The notes beneath the pieces are model-generated. The model was not told the DNA's origin, searched no databases, and saw only the letters and a program-made list of their open reading frames with translations. A stretch of DNA of 64,000 nucleotides from Candidatus Scybalomonas excrementigallinarum (GTDB lineage: Bacteria > Bacillota > Clostridia > Lachnospirales > Lachnospiraceae). The stretch spans positions 1 to 64,000 of the forward strand of contig DVIZ01000114.1 of assembly GCA_018710905.1 (NCBI GenBank), in the 5' to 3' direction. Position numbers and translations under genes: made by a program. Shown here piece after piece: positions 1 through 7,930 of the stretch (position 1 is its first letter; the number at the start of each line of letters is the position of its first letter).

Positions 1-270
1 GATATAGTTAGAAAACAAAATCCTCCATTCACCTAATCGATGACGAGAAAGTCGATAGATAGAATTAAAATCCAATAATATAATTAAGATTAGAAATCAT
101 CGGATAATATGAAATAGAAACATCGATAGATATAGCCAGTATGAGAATAACAAATAGAATTCATCGGCAGAGAATCGATAAATACCGATTAGATAGAAAA
201 ATCAAAATAAGTAAATTGGTAGAGGGTTTTTGAAAGGAAAAGGTATAGACCATTGGACGAAATAGTGTAA
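1..270. other. AT-rich non-coding stretch at window edge
   Basis: All three forward frames close quickly and no plausible ribosome site or start is visible. The stretch is A-rich and scattered with short ATCG/CGAT words, but I see no stable hairpin or promoter I would defend. It probably lies downstream of a gene beyond the left edge, because a terminator follows. Confidence 0.4.
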
Positions 271-315
271 AAGGAGTATCAATTTAGAAGAAGCTAAGTT
301 GGTACTCCTTTTTTT
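271..315 (+). terminator. Rho-independent terminator
   Basis: AAGGAGTATCAA (271-282) pairs with TTGGTACTCCTT (299-310), with one T-G wobble, and a T run follows. It probably ends a transcript entering from the left edge. A dispersed hairpin repeat begins inside its T run. Confidence 0.75.
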
Positions 316-385
316 ATGTTATAGGAAATTCCTCGCAAAGCGAGTTAGCCTATAACATAAAAAAAGCACTACGTGCGAACGATTA
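314..385 (+). repeat. Dispersed hairpin repeat, family 1 (copy A)
   Basis: Outer arms TTATGTTATAGG (314-325) and CCTATAACATAA (349-360) are perfect complements. An inner CTCG/CGAG pair closes on a CAAAG loop. A conserved tail GCACTACGTGCGAACGAT follows at about 366-383. Related copies lie near 4339, 8174, 17023, 40193 (inverted) and 53240, so this is a genomic repeat rather than a local palindrome. It sits immediately behind a terminator, as other copies do. Confidence 0.75.
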
Positions 386-533
386 CTATTATAGAAACGA
401 TGAGAAGCATATTTATGAAATTTCTATATTTGTGGACAGTTGTCAAATCTTTCATCAAAAAGATTCTATCAACAACATTTATTTGGAGGCTGTTGTTGAA
501 TTTCTTCTATTCGCTATATGAAGCGTTGTTTTT

Positions 534-582
534 GCGCAAAAAATATGAGAAGAAACTATAAGATTGTATAATTTCTTCTCAT
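534..582 (-). terminator. Terminator of lexA
   Basis: ATGAGAAGAAA (545-555) and TTTCTTCTCAT (572-582) form an 11-bp perfect stem. On the minus strand the stem is followed by ATTTTTTG. It lies just past the lexA stop codon and so probably ends that transcript. Confidence 0.7.
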
Positions 583-604
583 ACGATAACATGAAAAATG
601 ATGC

Positions 605-1222
605 TCAATCAAAAGAGCGGAAAAGTCCAATTGCTTTTCCAACGATCGTAAGATTTTCAACAATAATTGGTTCCATATAATCGTTTTCTGGTTGGAGACG
701 GAAGTGATCATCTTCTTTAAAAAATCGCTTAATGGTAACAGAATCATCGATTAACGCGATGACAATATCTCCATTTTCAGCGGAAGGTGTCTGCTCTACA
801 AGAACAAGATCCCCATCAAAAATACCAGCATTGATCATACTTTCTCCCCGAACCTTTAGCATAAAAACTTCTCGATTATGAATATATTCTGGCATAATTG
901 GAAAATACGTTTCAATATTTTCAATTGCAAGAATCGGCTGTCCAGCAGTGACAGTTCCAACAACTGGTACGTTGATTAATTCACGTCGTGCTAAGTTGAA
1001 AGAGTCTTCTATAATCTCAATACATCTTGGTTTAGTAGGGTCTCTACGAATATATCCATTTTTTTCGAGAGAGCCTAAGTGGGAATGAACAGAAGAAGTA
1101 GATTTTAAGTTAACCGCTTCACAGATTTCACGAACGGCAGGGGGATAGCCCTTTTGCAAAATACATTGCTTGATATAGTCTAAAATCTCTTTTTGTTTTG
1201 GTGTGATTTTACCATATCCCAT
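605..1222 (-). CDS. lexA: LexA, SOS response transcriptional repressor
   Basis: This is the repressor of the DNA-damage (SOS) regulon. It binds operator DNA as a dimer and self-cleaves when RecA is activated. The 205-residue length is normal for the family. The N-terminal winged-helix domain (about 1-70) contains a recognition segment around STSSVHSHL. The C-terminal S24 peptidase domain carries the Ala93-Gly94 cleavage site in VTAGQP, catalytic Ser128 in GESM and Lys165 in the TIKR segment. The start is supported by AAAGGAGG just upstream. Its own promoter carries a LexA-type box, consistent with autoregulation. It is transcribed divergently from an AraC-family gene. Confidence 0.97.
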   Translation of the reverse strand: MGYGKITPKQKEILDYIKQCILQKGYPPAVREICEAVNLKSTSSVHSHLGSLEKNGYIRRDPTKPRCIEIIEDSFNLARRELINVPVVGTVTAGQPILAIENIETYFPIMPEYIHNREVFMLKVRGESMINAGIFDGDLVLVEQTPSAENGDIVIALIDDSVTIKRFFKEDDHFRLQPENDYMEPIIVENLTIVGKAIGLFRSFD

Positions 1223-1263
1223 ATTTCAACCTCCTTTAAAAAAATATAGTTTTTATCATTCTT

Positions 1264-1304
1264 ATCATAGCATAGAAAACAACAGTTTGCAAACAAATGT
1301 TCTG
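1264..1304 (-). promoter_or_regulatory. lexA promoter with SOS box
   Basis: On the minus strand, TTGCAA (1292-1287) and TATGAT (1269-1264) are spaced 17 bp. Immediately upstream and overlapping the -35, positions 1291-1304 read CAGAACATTTGTTT on the minus strand. This is close to the Gram-positive LexA consensus CGAACnnnnGTTCG. Confidence 0.7.
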
Positions 1305-1321
1305 AAAAATGGAAAAAAGTA

Positions 1322-1369
1322 TTGACGAACATTTGTTTCATATGTATAATAATAACAAACGAACGTTCG
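1322..1369 (+). promoter_or_regulatory. Forward promoter overlapped by SOS box
   Basis: TTGACG (1322-1327) and TATAAT (1345-1350) are 17 bp apart, a near-consensus sigma-A promoter. CGAACATTTGTTTC (1326-1339) overlaps the -35 and spacer and matches the LexA box with one or two deviations. A compact palindrome CGAACGTTCG (1360-1369) sits at the expected transcription start. It drives towards the AraC-family gene, so that gene may be SOS-controlled. Confidence 0.7.
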
Positions 1370-1478
1370 AAAGTAAATAAAAATATTCCTCAAAGAGAAA
1401 ATATTCTCATATTCGCAAGAGCGCACTCTTGTGCTATAATGAAAAAGCTGAATTTTGGGGAAGGGAAAGAGAGGATTT

Positions 1479-2249
1479 ATGAGTAAGAAGGAACAGTGGT
1501 TACAAGAGGAATTAATGACAAAATATCAAAAGGAAATTTCTTCTAAAGAAGGAGAAAGATTAAAATATAATTTTATTTGTTATGAAGAAGGGATGTTAAA
1601 AGAGATAAAAGAAGGAAAATATGGGCTTTCTTCTTCTACCTATTTTAGCAACCAATTAGAAGGGTTTATGATGGATGCAAAAGATGCCTTTTTGATGAGT
1701 CAATATATAGCCATTAGTTTAATTGCTATATTTACAAGAACTGCTATTGAAAAAAAGGTTCCAGTTGAAAATGCATTTGCTATGAGAATGGCCTGTATTG
1801 AAATGCTGGAGAAACTCAGTACCGTTCAAGAAATACAAGAGTTATTAGAATGTGCAAAAGAGAAATTTCTCTACTTAATAGAAGCTCATAAGATGGAAAA
1901 GAAAACGAGGACAATTGTGGAGCGGTGTAAAAAGTACGTGCAATTGCATCTTTATGAAAAAATCTCAGTAGAAGAAATTGCAAATACCATTCATACAAAC
2001 AAGGATTATCTTTCCTATGTTTTTCATAAACAAGAGGGAATTCCTCTTATTACTTATATTCAGCAACAAAAAATTCAAGTATCAAAGACAATGTTAGTAT
2101 CGAAAGGACAGGATCTTGAAAGTATTCGGAGGGAGTTGGGTTTTAATTCACAAAGCTATTTCAGTACCGTTTTTAAAAAGCATACTGGTGTGACGCCAGC
2201 GCAATATCGAAAAGAGTATGGAAAAAAAGAAAAACAATATTCTATGTAA
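1479..2249 (+). CDS. AraC-family transcriptional regulator
   Basis: This is a DNA-binding regulator of 256 residues. The C-terminal ~95 residues form the two helix-turn-helix units of the AraC/XylS family: KISVEEIANTIHTNKDYLSYVF and then the second unit ending FNSQSYFSTVFKKHTGVTPAQYR. The N-terminal ~150 residues are helical in appearance and match no ligand-binding fold I recognise, so the signal is unknown. I chose ATG 1479, preceded by AGAGAGGA, over an in-frame TTG at 1455. The gene is divergent from lexA and its likely promoter is overlapped by a LexA box, which would tie it to DNA damage (inference). Confidence 0.85.
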   Translation: MSKKEQWLQEELMTKYQKEISSKEGERLKYNFICYEEGMLKEIKEGKYGLSSSTYFSNQLEGFMMDAKDAFLMSQYIAISLIAIFTRTAIEKKVPVENAFAMRMACIEMLEKLSTVQEIQELLECAKEKFLYLIEAHKMEKKTRTIVERCKKYVQLHLYEKISVEEIANTIHTNKDYLSYVFHKQEGIPLITYIQQQKIQVSKTMLVSKGQDLESIRRELGFNSQSYFSTVFKKHTGVTPAQYRKEYGKKEKQYSM

Positions 2250-2320
2250 CGAAGGAATTAGCGGTGGTGAAAATAAAAAGAGAGGAAAGGAATCGAGCAA
2301 TTAAGATTCTATAAAGGAAA

Positions 2321-2917
2321 ATGTCAGGAAAAACACATATGATAATTGGAGCAACTTCATCGCTATTTTTTTTACCAACAAATCGTATTAGCGCGACCAT
2401 AATATGCGCTTCTTTTGGGGCTCTTGGAGGATTGATTTTAGATATTGATACGAGAAAAAGTAAAGGAGCTGTTCTTTTTCGGACAGTAAAAAAGGCAGTA
2501 GAATTACTCCTTGCTTTAGCACTTATTGCAATCTTACTTGGGAAGGAAAAGGATTTCTTTCGAGTATTTGATTCGTGGAATTGGTGGAATGTAATATGTC
2601 TTGCTAGTTTATTTTTACTGTATTGGTACGGAAGCACTACACCTCATCGATCTTTTACTCATTCCATAGAATTTGTCATATTCAATGCTTTTTTATTATA
2701 TTTCCTTCCGAACCTATTTTTATGTGCATTTTTAATTGGACAACTTTCGCATATTGTGTTGGATTTATTCAATAAAAAACATGTAACGCTTAGTATTTTA
2801 TTTCGAATAAAAGTTTCTTTGAATTTAGCAAGTTCGGATGGTATTGTAGATAGGATGCTATCTTTTTTAGGAATGATTGGACTTGTTATTTTATTTGTGA
2901 AAACCCTATTTTCATAA
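2321..2917 (+). CDS. YdjM-family membrane-bound metal-dependent hydrolase
   Basis: The 198-residue protein resembles the YdjM/DUF457 family of inner-membrane metal-dependent hydrolases. Family signs are the N-terminal SGKTHMIIG with an early His and the central HRSFTHSIEF motif, whose histidines are probable metal ligands. It has about four hydrophobic segments, including the C-terminal end. The substrate is unknown. E. coli ydjM belongs to the LexA regulon, which makes the position two genes from lexA suggestive, but I see no SOS box directly upstream. It follows the AraC gene by about 70 bp and may be co-transcribed with it. Confidence 0.75.
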   Translation: MSGKTHMIIGATSSLFFLPTNRISATIICASFGALGGLILDIDTRKSKGAVLFRTVKKAVELLLALALIAILLGKEKDFFRVFDSWNWWNVICLASLFLLYWYGSTTPHRSFTHSIEFVIFNAFLLYFLPNLFLCAFLIGQLSHIVLDLFNKKHVTLSILFRIKVSLNLASSDGIVDRMLSFLGMIGLVILFVKTLFS

Positions 2918-3018
2918 AGCTTTGGATCTGTTAAAATAGAAATAAAATTTGTTCTAAGTGAGAAAGAATAAATCTTTAGATTGAATATGAGAAAAGAAAG
3001 GGAACGTAAGAAGTGGAT

Positions 3019-3056
3019 GAAGCCTTTTCATGATGGAAAAAAGAAAGGCTTCCTTG
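3019..3056 (+). terminator. Weak terminator ahead of the TetR gene
   Basis: GAAGCCTTT (3019-3027) pairs with AAAGGCTTC (3044-3052), followed by CTTGCTTTT, a poor T tract. Its position argues against the longer in-frame starts at 2981/2987 for the next gene. Confidence 0.4.
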
Positions 3057-3082
3057 CTTTTACGATTGTAAAGGGAATAGGA

Positions 3083-3643
3083 ATGAATACAGTGATTACT
3101 TCAAATGAGGCTCTTTTAGAAGCCAGTAAAAAAATTGCGAAGGAAAAAGGAATTCTAGCAATTAATATGAGAGAAGTAGCAGCAAAAGCAAATGTTGCAG
3201 TAGGGTCTGTTTACAACTATTTTCCGAATAAAGCAACACTAATCAGTGAGACAATTGCTTCTATCTGGTGTGATGTGTTTTATGGGACAAAAGGCTGTAT
3301 GACATTTACTTGTTTTAGTGAATGTCTAAAATGGTTGATGGATACAATAGGGGCTTGTAGCAAAGAATATCCAGACTTTTTAAAAACTCATGCGCTAGGA
3401 ATTAAAGAGGAAAAAGAACGTGAAAAGAGTCGTCAAATGATGGAGACTTATAGAAAACATTTAAAAGAACAAATGCTCTTTGTATTAGAAAAAGATCAAA
3501 AAGTACGAAAAGAAGTGTTTGCTGATGGCCTTCAAAAAGAAGATTTTATCGATTTTGTTTTTTCAAATGTGATTACTGCATTGAATAAAGGGGAAAGAGA
3601 ATGTGAAATTCTATTTCAGATTATAGAAAAACTGTTGTATTAA
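3083..3643 (+). CDS. TetR/AcrR-family transcriptional regulator
   Basis: This is a repressor-type DNA-binding protein of 186 residues. The N-terminal ~50 residues hold the typical TetR helix-turn-helix with INMREVAAKANVAVGSVYNYF followed by PNKATLI. The C-terminal ligand/dimer domain is divergent, so no effector can be named. I chose ATG 3083, preceded by GGGAATAGGA, because longer in-frame starts run through a hairpin. It ends about 50 bp before an ECF transporter S-component gene. That pairing suggests it controls the transporter (inference). Confidence 0.85.
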   Translation: MNTVITSNEALLEASKKIAKEKGILAINMREVAAKANVAVGSVYNYFPNKATLISETIASIWCDVFYGTKGCMTFTCFSECLKWLMDTIGACSKEYPDFLKTHALGIKEEKEREKSRQMMETYRKHLKEQMLFVLEKDQKVRKEVFADGLQKEDFIDFVFSNVITALNKGERECEILFQIIEKLLY

Positions 3644-3692
3644 TAAAATGGGACGAATAAAAGGCTATTGTAAGGAAAGAAAGGAAATATCG

Positions 3693-4271
3693 ATGAAAAA
3701 AGAGTGGAAGCTGTGGAAAGAGTCCTATTTGGAATTAAAAAATATTAGGACAATTACAACATGTGCTATGTTTGGAGCTATTTCCATTGTATTAGGTTAT
3801 TTTACGATTCAAATAGGTGATTTTCTAAAGATAGGATTTTCAAATATTCCGAATCAAATAGTAGCGTATTTATTTGGACCAGTATTAGCCCCCATTTTTG
3901 GTGGAGCAATGGACATTGTGAAATATTTAATAAAACCTGTAGGCGGTTTTTTTCCAGGTTTTACAATAACCGCTATTTTAGCAGGAATGATAAATGGATG
4001 CTTTTTATATAGGAAAAAAATAACGTGGAAGCGTGCCTTTATCGTTAATTTTATTATCATGTTTTTTTGTGATATTGTATTAAATACGTATTGGTTATCT
4101 CTTTTATATGGAAAAGGTTTTTTGGCATTATTGCCATTGCGAGGAATTAAAAATCTTATTATGTGGCCAGTGAATTCCTTTCTTATGTATTCGGTGATTA
4201 AGTTTCTAGAAATAACAGGTATTTTTCAGGTGCTTGAAAAACCAAAGACGATAGAAAGAACAGAATCATAA
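3693..4271 (+). CDS. folT: ECF transporter S component, folate (FolT) type
   Basis: This is the substrate-binding membrane subunit of an energy-coupling factor vitamin transporter, working with EcfA/A'/T modules encoded elsewhere. The 192-residue, strongly hydrophobic protein has about six membrane segments. Features such as TTCAMFGAISIVLGY near the N terminus, SNIPNQIVAYLFGPV and KPVGGFFPGFTITAILAGM are typical of the folate-family S components. Folate is therefore the best guess, and another heterocyclic vitamin is possible. ATG 3693 has AAAGGAAA upstream. The TetR gene just before it may be its regulator. A strong terminator follows. Confidence 0.75.
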   Translation: MKKEWKLWKESYLELKNIRTITTCAMFGAISIVLGYFTIQIGDFLKIGFSNIPNQIVAYLFGPVLAPIFGGAMDIVKYLIKPVGGFFPGFTITAILAGMINGCFLYRKKITWKRAFIVNFIIMFFCDIVLNTYWLSLLYGKGFLALLPLRGIKNLIMWPVNSFLMYSVIKFLEITGIFQVLEKPKTIERTES

Positions 4272-4294
4272 TAAGAGGGATAAAAGTTAGAAAG

Positions 4295-4338
4295 AACTTC
4301 GGTGTTTCATTAGAAATAAGGAACATCGGAGTTTTTTT
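4295..4338 (+). terminator. Rho-independent terminator
   Basis: AACTTCGGTGTTTC (4295-4308) pairs, with G-U wobbles, with GAACATCGGAGTT (4321-4333), followed by seven T. It ends the TetR-FolT unit. Confidence 0.85.
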
Positions 4339-4440
4339 ATTCTATAGGAAATTTCTCGCAAGAGAGTGTCATCCTATAGAATAAAAAAGCACTACGTGCG
4401 AACGATGCGCAGCGAGCAAAGAAGATAATTTTGCTTCGCA
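4339..4440 (+). repeat. Dispersed hairpin repeat, family 1 (copy B)
   Basis: Arms ATTCTATAGGA (4339-4349) and TCCTATAGAAT (4372-4382) flank ATTTCTCGCAAGAG. The tail GCACTACGTGCGAACGAT (4389-4406) is identical to the copy at 366-383. It continues into GCGCAGCGAGCAAAGAAG, which can itself pair with a GC-rich stretch near 4450. Like the first copy, it directly follows a terminator. Confidence 0.8.
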
Positions 4441-4872
4441 AGCTGCTCGCGCGCGGCAAAGTGTACATTGCTAGAAGTAACTTAAAGTCGCTAAGAGTGT
4501 GCAATGAACATTTTGTTCTCGTTAGGAGGCAAGACTCCAGTTGTTGTATTTATAAATATTCATATATGTTTTATATTCATAAATTATGGGAAGGACGTTT
4601 TCTTTTTTATTGAATGAAAGATAGAAAATAAGATGAAAAAAATAGAAAAAATATTTAATTGGTAAAAATAGGGGAATTATTTATGCTAAACAGTATTCAT
4701 AAAGATAAAATTATCTTTACTAGATCTTTATAACAAATTGTTAATTATCGTGTTATAATATTCTAAAGAATATATGTTATTACAAAAAGTAAATATATAA
4801 CTGCATAAATATTTATAAATAAAATAATAAGTCAAGAAGATATTTACTTATAAGAGAATACGGGGAGCATTT
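4441..4872 (+). other. Leader region of the EAL gene, no confident gene
   Basis: The first part is probably the trailing end of the repeat element. Further on there is a perfect 8-bp inverted repeat AAAGATAA/TTATCTTT (4701-4718). A second palindrome, TAACAAATTGTTA, follows at about 4731-4743, with TATAAT at 4754-4759. These look like operator and promoter material for the downstream sensor gene, but no clean -35 box is visible. Confidence 0.4.
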
Positions 4873-7104
4873 ATGAAAAATTTAAAACAGTTTAACAAAA
4901 AAATTAATAAGCGATTGTTTCTTAGTAATGTTATATTATTAACAATCATTCTGCTTAGTGTTACATATTTTGCCATATCTTATGTGGATAGAATGGAAGA
5001 AAAGATAGAAAATACAACGAAAGAGACATTACAATTAGTATCTTCTCAAAATGTGAAAGCAATCCAAAAAGAAGTATTTTCAAAACAAGAGTTTTTAAAA
5101 GTAGTAGCGAAGGATATGGAGAGAGAGGAAAGGTTTGATATTTTAGATAATATAAAACGATTTAAGAAATATGTTCAAGAGTATGAGTTTTACAATATGG
5201 GGTTAATTAATAAGGATGGTATTTGTTATACAACATTAGATGAAACATTAGATTTACATAATTATGATTATTTTAAGCGGGGAATGAAAGGGGAAATTCA
5301 AATTTCACAAAGTTATAAGAGTGAAGATAAAAAAATGGATTTAAATATTTATGTCGTTCCTGTGTATAAGAAGCATAAAGTAAAAATGCTTTTAACTGCT
5401 ACCTATGCTTCCGATAAATTTTTGGAACGATTGAATATTACCTCTTTTCAAGGGATAGGAGGAAGTTTTGCTGTTAATCGGATAGGAAAATTAGTGGCAC
5501 ATTCCAAGGAGATAGAAGAGAATTCTGTGGATGGTTTGAATTGGAGTTACAAGGATTTCTCACAATCGTTTGAACGCATGATGTCCAATATAAAGGAGGA
5601 AAAAGTAGGGTATATTGAATATCATATGAAGGAAAAGGAATATTTAGGATTTTATGAACCAGTGGGGATTAACGATTGGTATTTAATTTCTTATGTACCA
5701 AAAAATTATATTGATAAAAATGTGAATGAATTAACAAAAGAAGTTAGAATTATAAGTGTGATTATTATTATTGCTTTTTGTTGTTTTTCTGGTATTTGGA
5801 TTTTATATTGCTTTCTCTATCAAAGAGGAGTAAATAATAGAATTTTTTACGATAGTTTGACAAAAGAAAAAAATTATGAGTATTTAAAACATACTTTTTA
5901 CAAAGAAGATTCCAAAAATAAATCTTTAATCGCTTTAGATATTGATAAGTTTAAAATTATTAATATGATGCATGGTTTAAACGTAGGCGATCAGATGTTA
6001 TTATATTTATATCGTACGTTTAAAGAAGTTTTGCCAAAAGATATTTTATATCGAAATAAAGCCGATGAGTTCGTTGGTATTATTTATCATGAAACAAAGC
6101 AAGAACTCATGGATAAGTTAGAGTTATTGAATCAGAAAATTCAAGAGGATATGAAGAATAATAAAATCTATCATATGACTATTTCCATTGGGGTGTGTGC
6201 ATTAGAAGGATATTCTAGTCTTCAAAGAATTTATGGAAACGCAATTATAGCGAAAAATCAAATTAAAGGAAATACGAATATTGTCTATAATTTTTTTGAT
6301 GATAAATTAAGAGAAAGTTTTATTGAATGTGGACGAATGGAATCTAAGTTTGAAAGTGCTCTTGGAAATCAAGAGTTTGAAGTTTGGTATCAACCAAAAT
6401 ACAATATGAAAGATGAAAAGATTGTAAGTGCAGAAGCGTTGGTGCGATGGAGGGATGAAAATGGACATTTAATTTCTCCTGGAAAGTTTATTCCTGTCTT
6501 TGAAAAAAATGGACAAATTATTCGATTGGATGAGGAGATTATAAAAATTGTATATAAAGACTTAAGAGAAGCAAAGGAATTTGGAATACAGACAGTTCCA
6601 GTTTCTATTAATTTATCGCGACTTCATCTAGATTGTCCTGGGTTTATTGGAAGAATTGAACAGTTAACGAAAGAGTATGGAATTAAACCAAGTGAAATCG
6701 TGTTTGAAATAACCGAAAGTGCATTGCTTGGTGATAAAGAGAGTCTAAATTGTTTTATCGAAGGATTGCACCGATTAGGGTTTCGTGTGGATATGGATGA
6801 CTATGGAACAGGGGTTTCTAGTTTAGATTCTTTATCATCTTTTTCCTTTGATACGATTAAATTAGATAAAAGTTTTATTGATAATATTGGAAATAAAAAA
6901 ATGGATATTGTCATTAAGTCAACGATTAAAATGACAAAAGATCTCGATATGCAAATTATTGCAGAAGGGGTTGAGACAATAGAACAGGTAAAGTTTTTGT
7001 TAGAAAACGAATGTTTAATAGCACAAGGTTTTTATTATTCAAAACCACTAAAGAAAGAACAATATTTCTTAAAGTTACAAGAAACAAAAGAAAGAATAAG
7101 ATAA
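4873..7104 (+). CDS. Membrane sensor with degenerate GGDEF and intact EAL domain
   Basis: Predicted cyclic di-GMP phosphodiesterase of 743 residues. The order is TM helix (about 14-36), an extracellular dCache-like sensor (about 40-285), a second TM (about 293-316), GGDEF (about 325-475) and EAL (about 490-735). The GGDEF signature is replaced by NKADEF, so cyclase activity is unlikely; the domain may bind GTP or regulate. The EAL domain keeps AEALVRW, VSINLSR, FEITES, DMDDYGTG, IKLDKSF, AEGVET and AQGFYYSKP, so hydrolysis of c-di-GMP is expected. ATG follows CGGGGAGCATTT. It is monocistronic, with a strong terminator behind it. Type IV pili, encoded far to the right, are a common c-di-GMP target, but a link is only inference. 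Confidence 0.9.
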   Translation: MKNLKQFNKKINKRLFLSNVILLTIILLSVTYFAISYVDRMEEKIENTTKETLQLVSSQNVKAIQKEVFSKQEFLKVVAKDMEREERFDILDNIKRFKKYVQEYEFYNMGLINKDGICYTTLDETLDLHNYDYFKRGMKGEIQISQSYKSEDKKMDLNIYVVPVYKKHKVKMLLTATYASDKFLERLNITSFQGIGGSFAVNRIGKLVAHSKEIEENSVDGLNWSYKDFSQSFERMMSNIKEEKVGYIEYHMKEKEYLGFYEPVGINDWYLISYVPKNYIDKNVNELTKEVRIISVIIIIAFCCFSGIWILYCFLYQRGVNNRIFYDSLTKEKNYEYLKHTFYKEDSKNKSLIALDIDKFKIINMMHGLNVGDQMLLYLYRTFKEVLPKDILYRNKADEFVGIIYHETKQELMDKLELLNQKIQEDMKNNKIYHMTISIGVCALEGYSSLQRIYGNAIIAKNQIKGNTNIVYNFFDDKLRESFIECGRMESKFESALGNQEFEVWYQPKYNMKDEKIVSAEALVRWRDENGHLISPGKFIPVFEKNGQIIRLDEEIIKIVYKDLREAKEFGIQTVPVSINLSRLHLDCPGFIGRIEQLTKEYGIKPSEIVFEITESALLGDKESLNCFIEGLHRLGFRVDMDDYGTGVSSLDSLSSFSFDTIKLDKSFIDNIGNKKMDIVIKSTIKMTKDLDMQIIAEGVETIEQVKFLLENECLIAQGFYYSKPLKKEQYFLKLQETKERIR

Positions 7105-7105
7105 G

Positions 7106-7190
7106 AAAAAGCACAATGAATTTACAAAGTTCCTAAGAAGATTCTAATATAGAAAGGAAAGAAGTTGTAAATACACTGTGCTTTTCTTGT
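7106..7190. terminator. Bidirectional terminator
   Basis: AAAAAGCACA...TTTACAA (7106-7127) pairs with TTGTAAATACACTGTGCTTTT (7165-7185), giving T runs on both strands. It separates the converging EAL and queT genes. Confidence 0.75.
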
Positions 7191-7213
7191 TATTGATTTA
7201 TGTTAGGATTCCT

Positions 7214-7708
7214 TTATTTTGAGGAAGTTGTAGAAGAAAAGATATTTGTCTTTTCTAAGGCTCTCATTACGATTATTCCAAGTACACCACAAGAAAGAAT
7301 TTCTCCGATTCCAACAGTTACCATTAGTACAGGAATTGGAAGTGGAGCACCATATCCATATTTAATAACAAATGGTACAAGTAATGCATTTGCGATAATT
7401 GGAGGCAATGGAGCTAACTTTTTGTGTTTACGAATGGAATAAGTTCCAATAGCCCCAATGAGAGTGGCGAAACTACCAATTACAATATCGAGAAGAATAA
7501 TTCCTTTTCCTAACATATTCGCAATTAGGCAACCAAGGAATAATCCAGGAATTGCAGCTGGTGTAAAGACTGGTAAAATTGTTAACGCCTCAGAAACACG
7601 AAACTGAATTTCACCAAAGGAAATCGGGGCTAACGCTACGGTTATAACCACATAAAATGCTGCGATCATAGCAGCTTGTGTCAGAAATTGTGTTTTTGTT
7701 TTTTTCAT
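7214..7708 (-). CDS. queT: QueT-type ECF transporter S component (queuosine precursor)
   Basis: This is the membrane substrate-binding subunit of an ECF transporter, predicted to import a queuosine precursor such as preQ1 or queuine. The 164-residue protein has about five to six hydrophobic segments. It carries QueT-family sequence near the N terminus (AAFYVVITVALAPISFGEIQFR, then VSEALTILP and CLIANM). I chose the second Met (7708). AGAGG abuts the first ATG at 7717 directly but is correctly spaced 9 nt from the second. A candidate preQ1-I riboswitch occupies the leader and includes this ribosome-binding site, which supports both substrate and start. Confidence 0.85.
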   Translation of the reverse strand: MKKTKTQFLTQAAMIAAFYVVITVALAPISFGEIQFRVSEALTILPVFTPAAIPGLFLGCLIANMLGKGIILLDIVIGSFATLIGAIGTYSIRKHKKLAPLPPIIANALLVPFVIKYGYGAPLPIPVLMVTVGIGEILSCGVLGIIVMRALEKTNIFSSTTSSK

Positions 7709-7717
7709 TTTTCTCAT

Positions 7718-7760
7718 CCTCTAGTTTTGTTTTAGGTGTGGAAGGTTTCGAACACACCAA
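7718..7760 (-). promoter_or_regulatory. Candidate preQ1-I riboswitch of queT
   Basis: Read on the minus strand, stem P1 is GGTGTG (7758-7753) with CACACC (7740-7735). The loop TTCGAAACCTTC lies between them. An A-rich tail TAAAACAAAACTAGAGG follows and ends in the ribosome-binding site. ACCTT in the loop can pair with the tail's GAGG to make the H-type pseudoknot, hiding the ribosome site. This is the architecture of known class I preQ1 switches. The gene behind it is a preQ1-type transporter. Confidence 0.7.
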
Positions 7761-7804
7761 TTTTTAGTTACAAAAATATTGTCAGTTATTTGAACAACTT
7801 GTAT

Positions 7805-7834
7805 AATATAGCATAATAAATTTTATCTGTCAAA
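7805..7834 (-). promoter_or_regulatory. queT promoter
   Basis: On the minus strand TTGACA (7834-7829) and TATATT (7810-7805) are spaced 18 bp, upstream of the riboswitch. Confidence 0.6.
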
Positions 7835-7930
7835 TGATTACATTATGTTTATAAAAACAATTTTTTTCATAATTTCCAAGTAAAAATAGAGAGGAAAATA
7901 AGACATTAAAAATAATTTTTTAAAATGGGG

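Noticed and set aside
373..561. 62-codon forward ORF
   Set aside because: Its GTG start lies inside the tail of a dispersed repeat, there is no ribosome site, and its end overlaps the lexA terminator.
1360..1369. Canonical LexA box at CGAACGTTCG
   Set aside because: The half-sites are present but without the 4-bp spacer of the consensus, so I list it only as an accessory palindrome.
3648..3692. THF riboswitch or longer start before the folate-type ECF gene
   Set aside because: The gap is too short and lacks any folded element. The upstream ATG has no ribosome site, while 3693 does.
4500..4520. SOS box GAACATTTTGTTC in the spacer before the EAL gene
   Set aside because: The half-site spacing is five instead of four, and it lies in repeat-derived sequence far from a promoter.
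4431..4613. 60-codon forward ORF after the FolT gene
   Set aside because: It begins in the GC-rich end of a repeat element, has no ribosome site and shows no recognisable sequence pattern.
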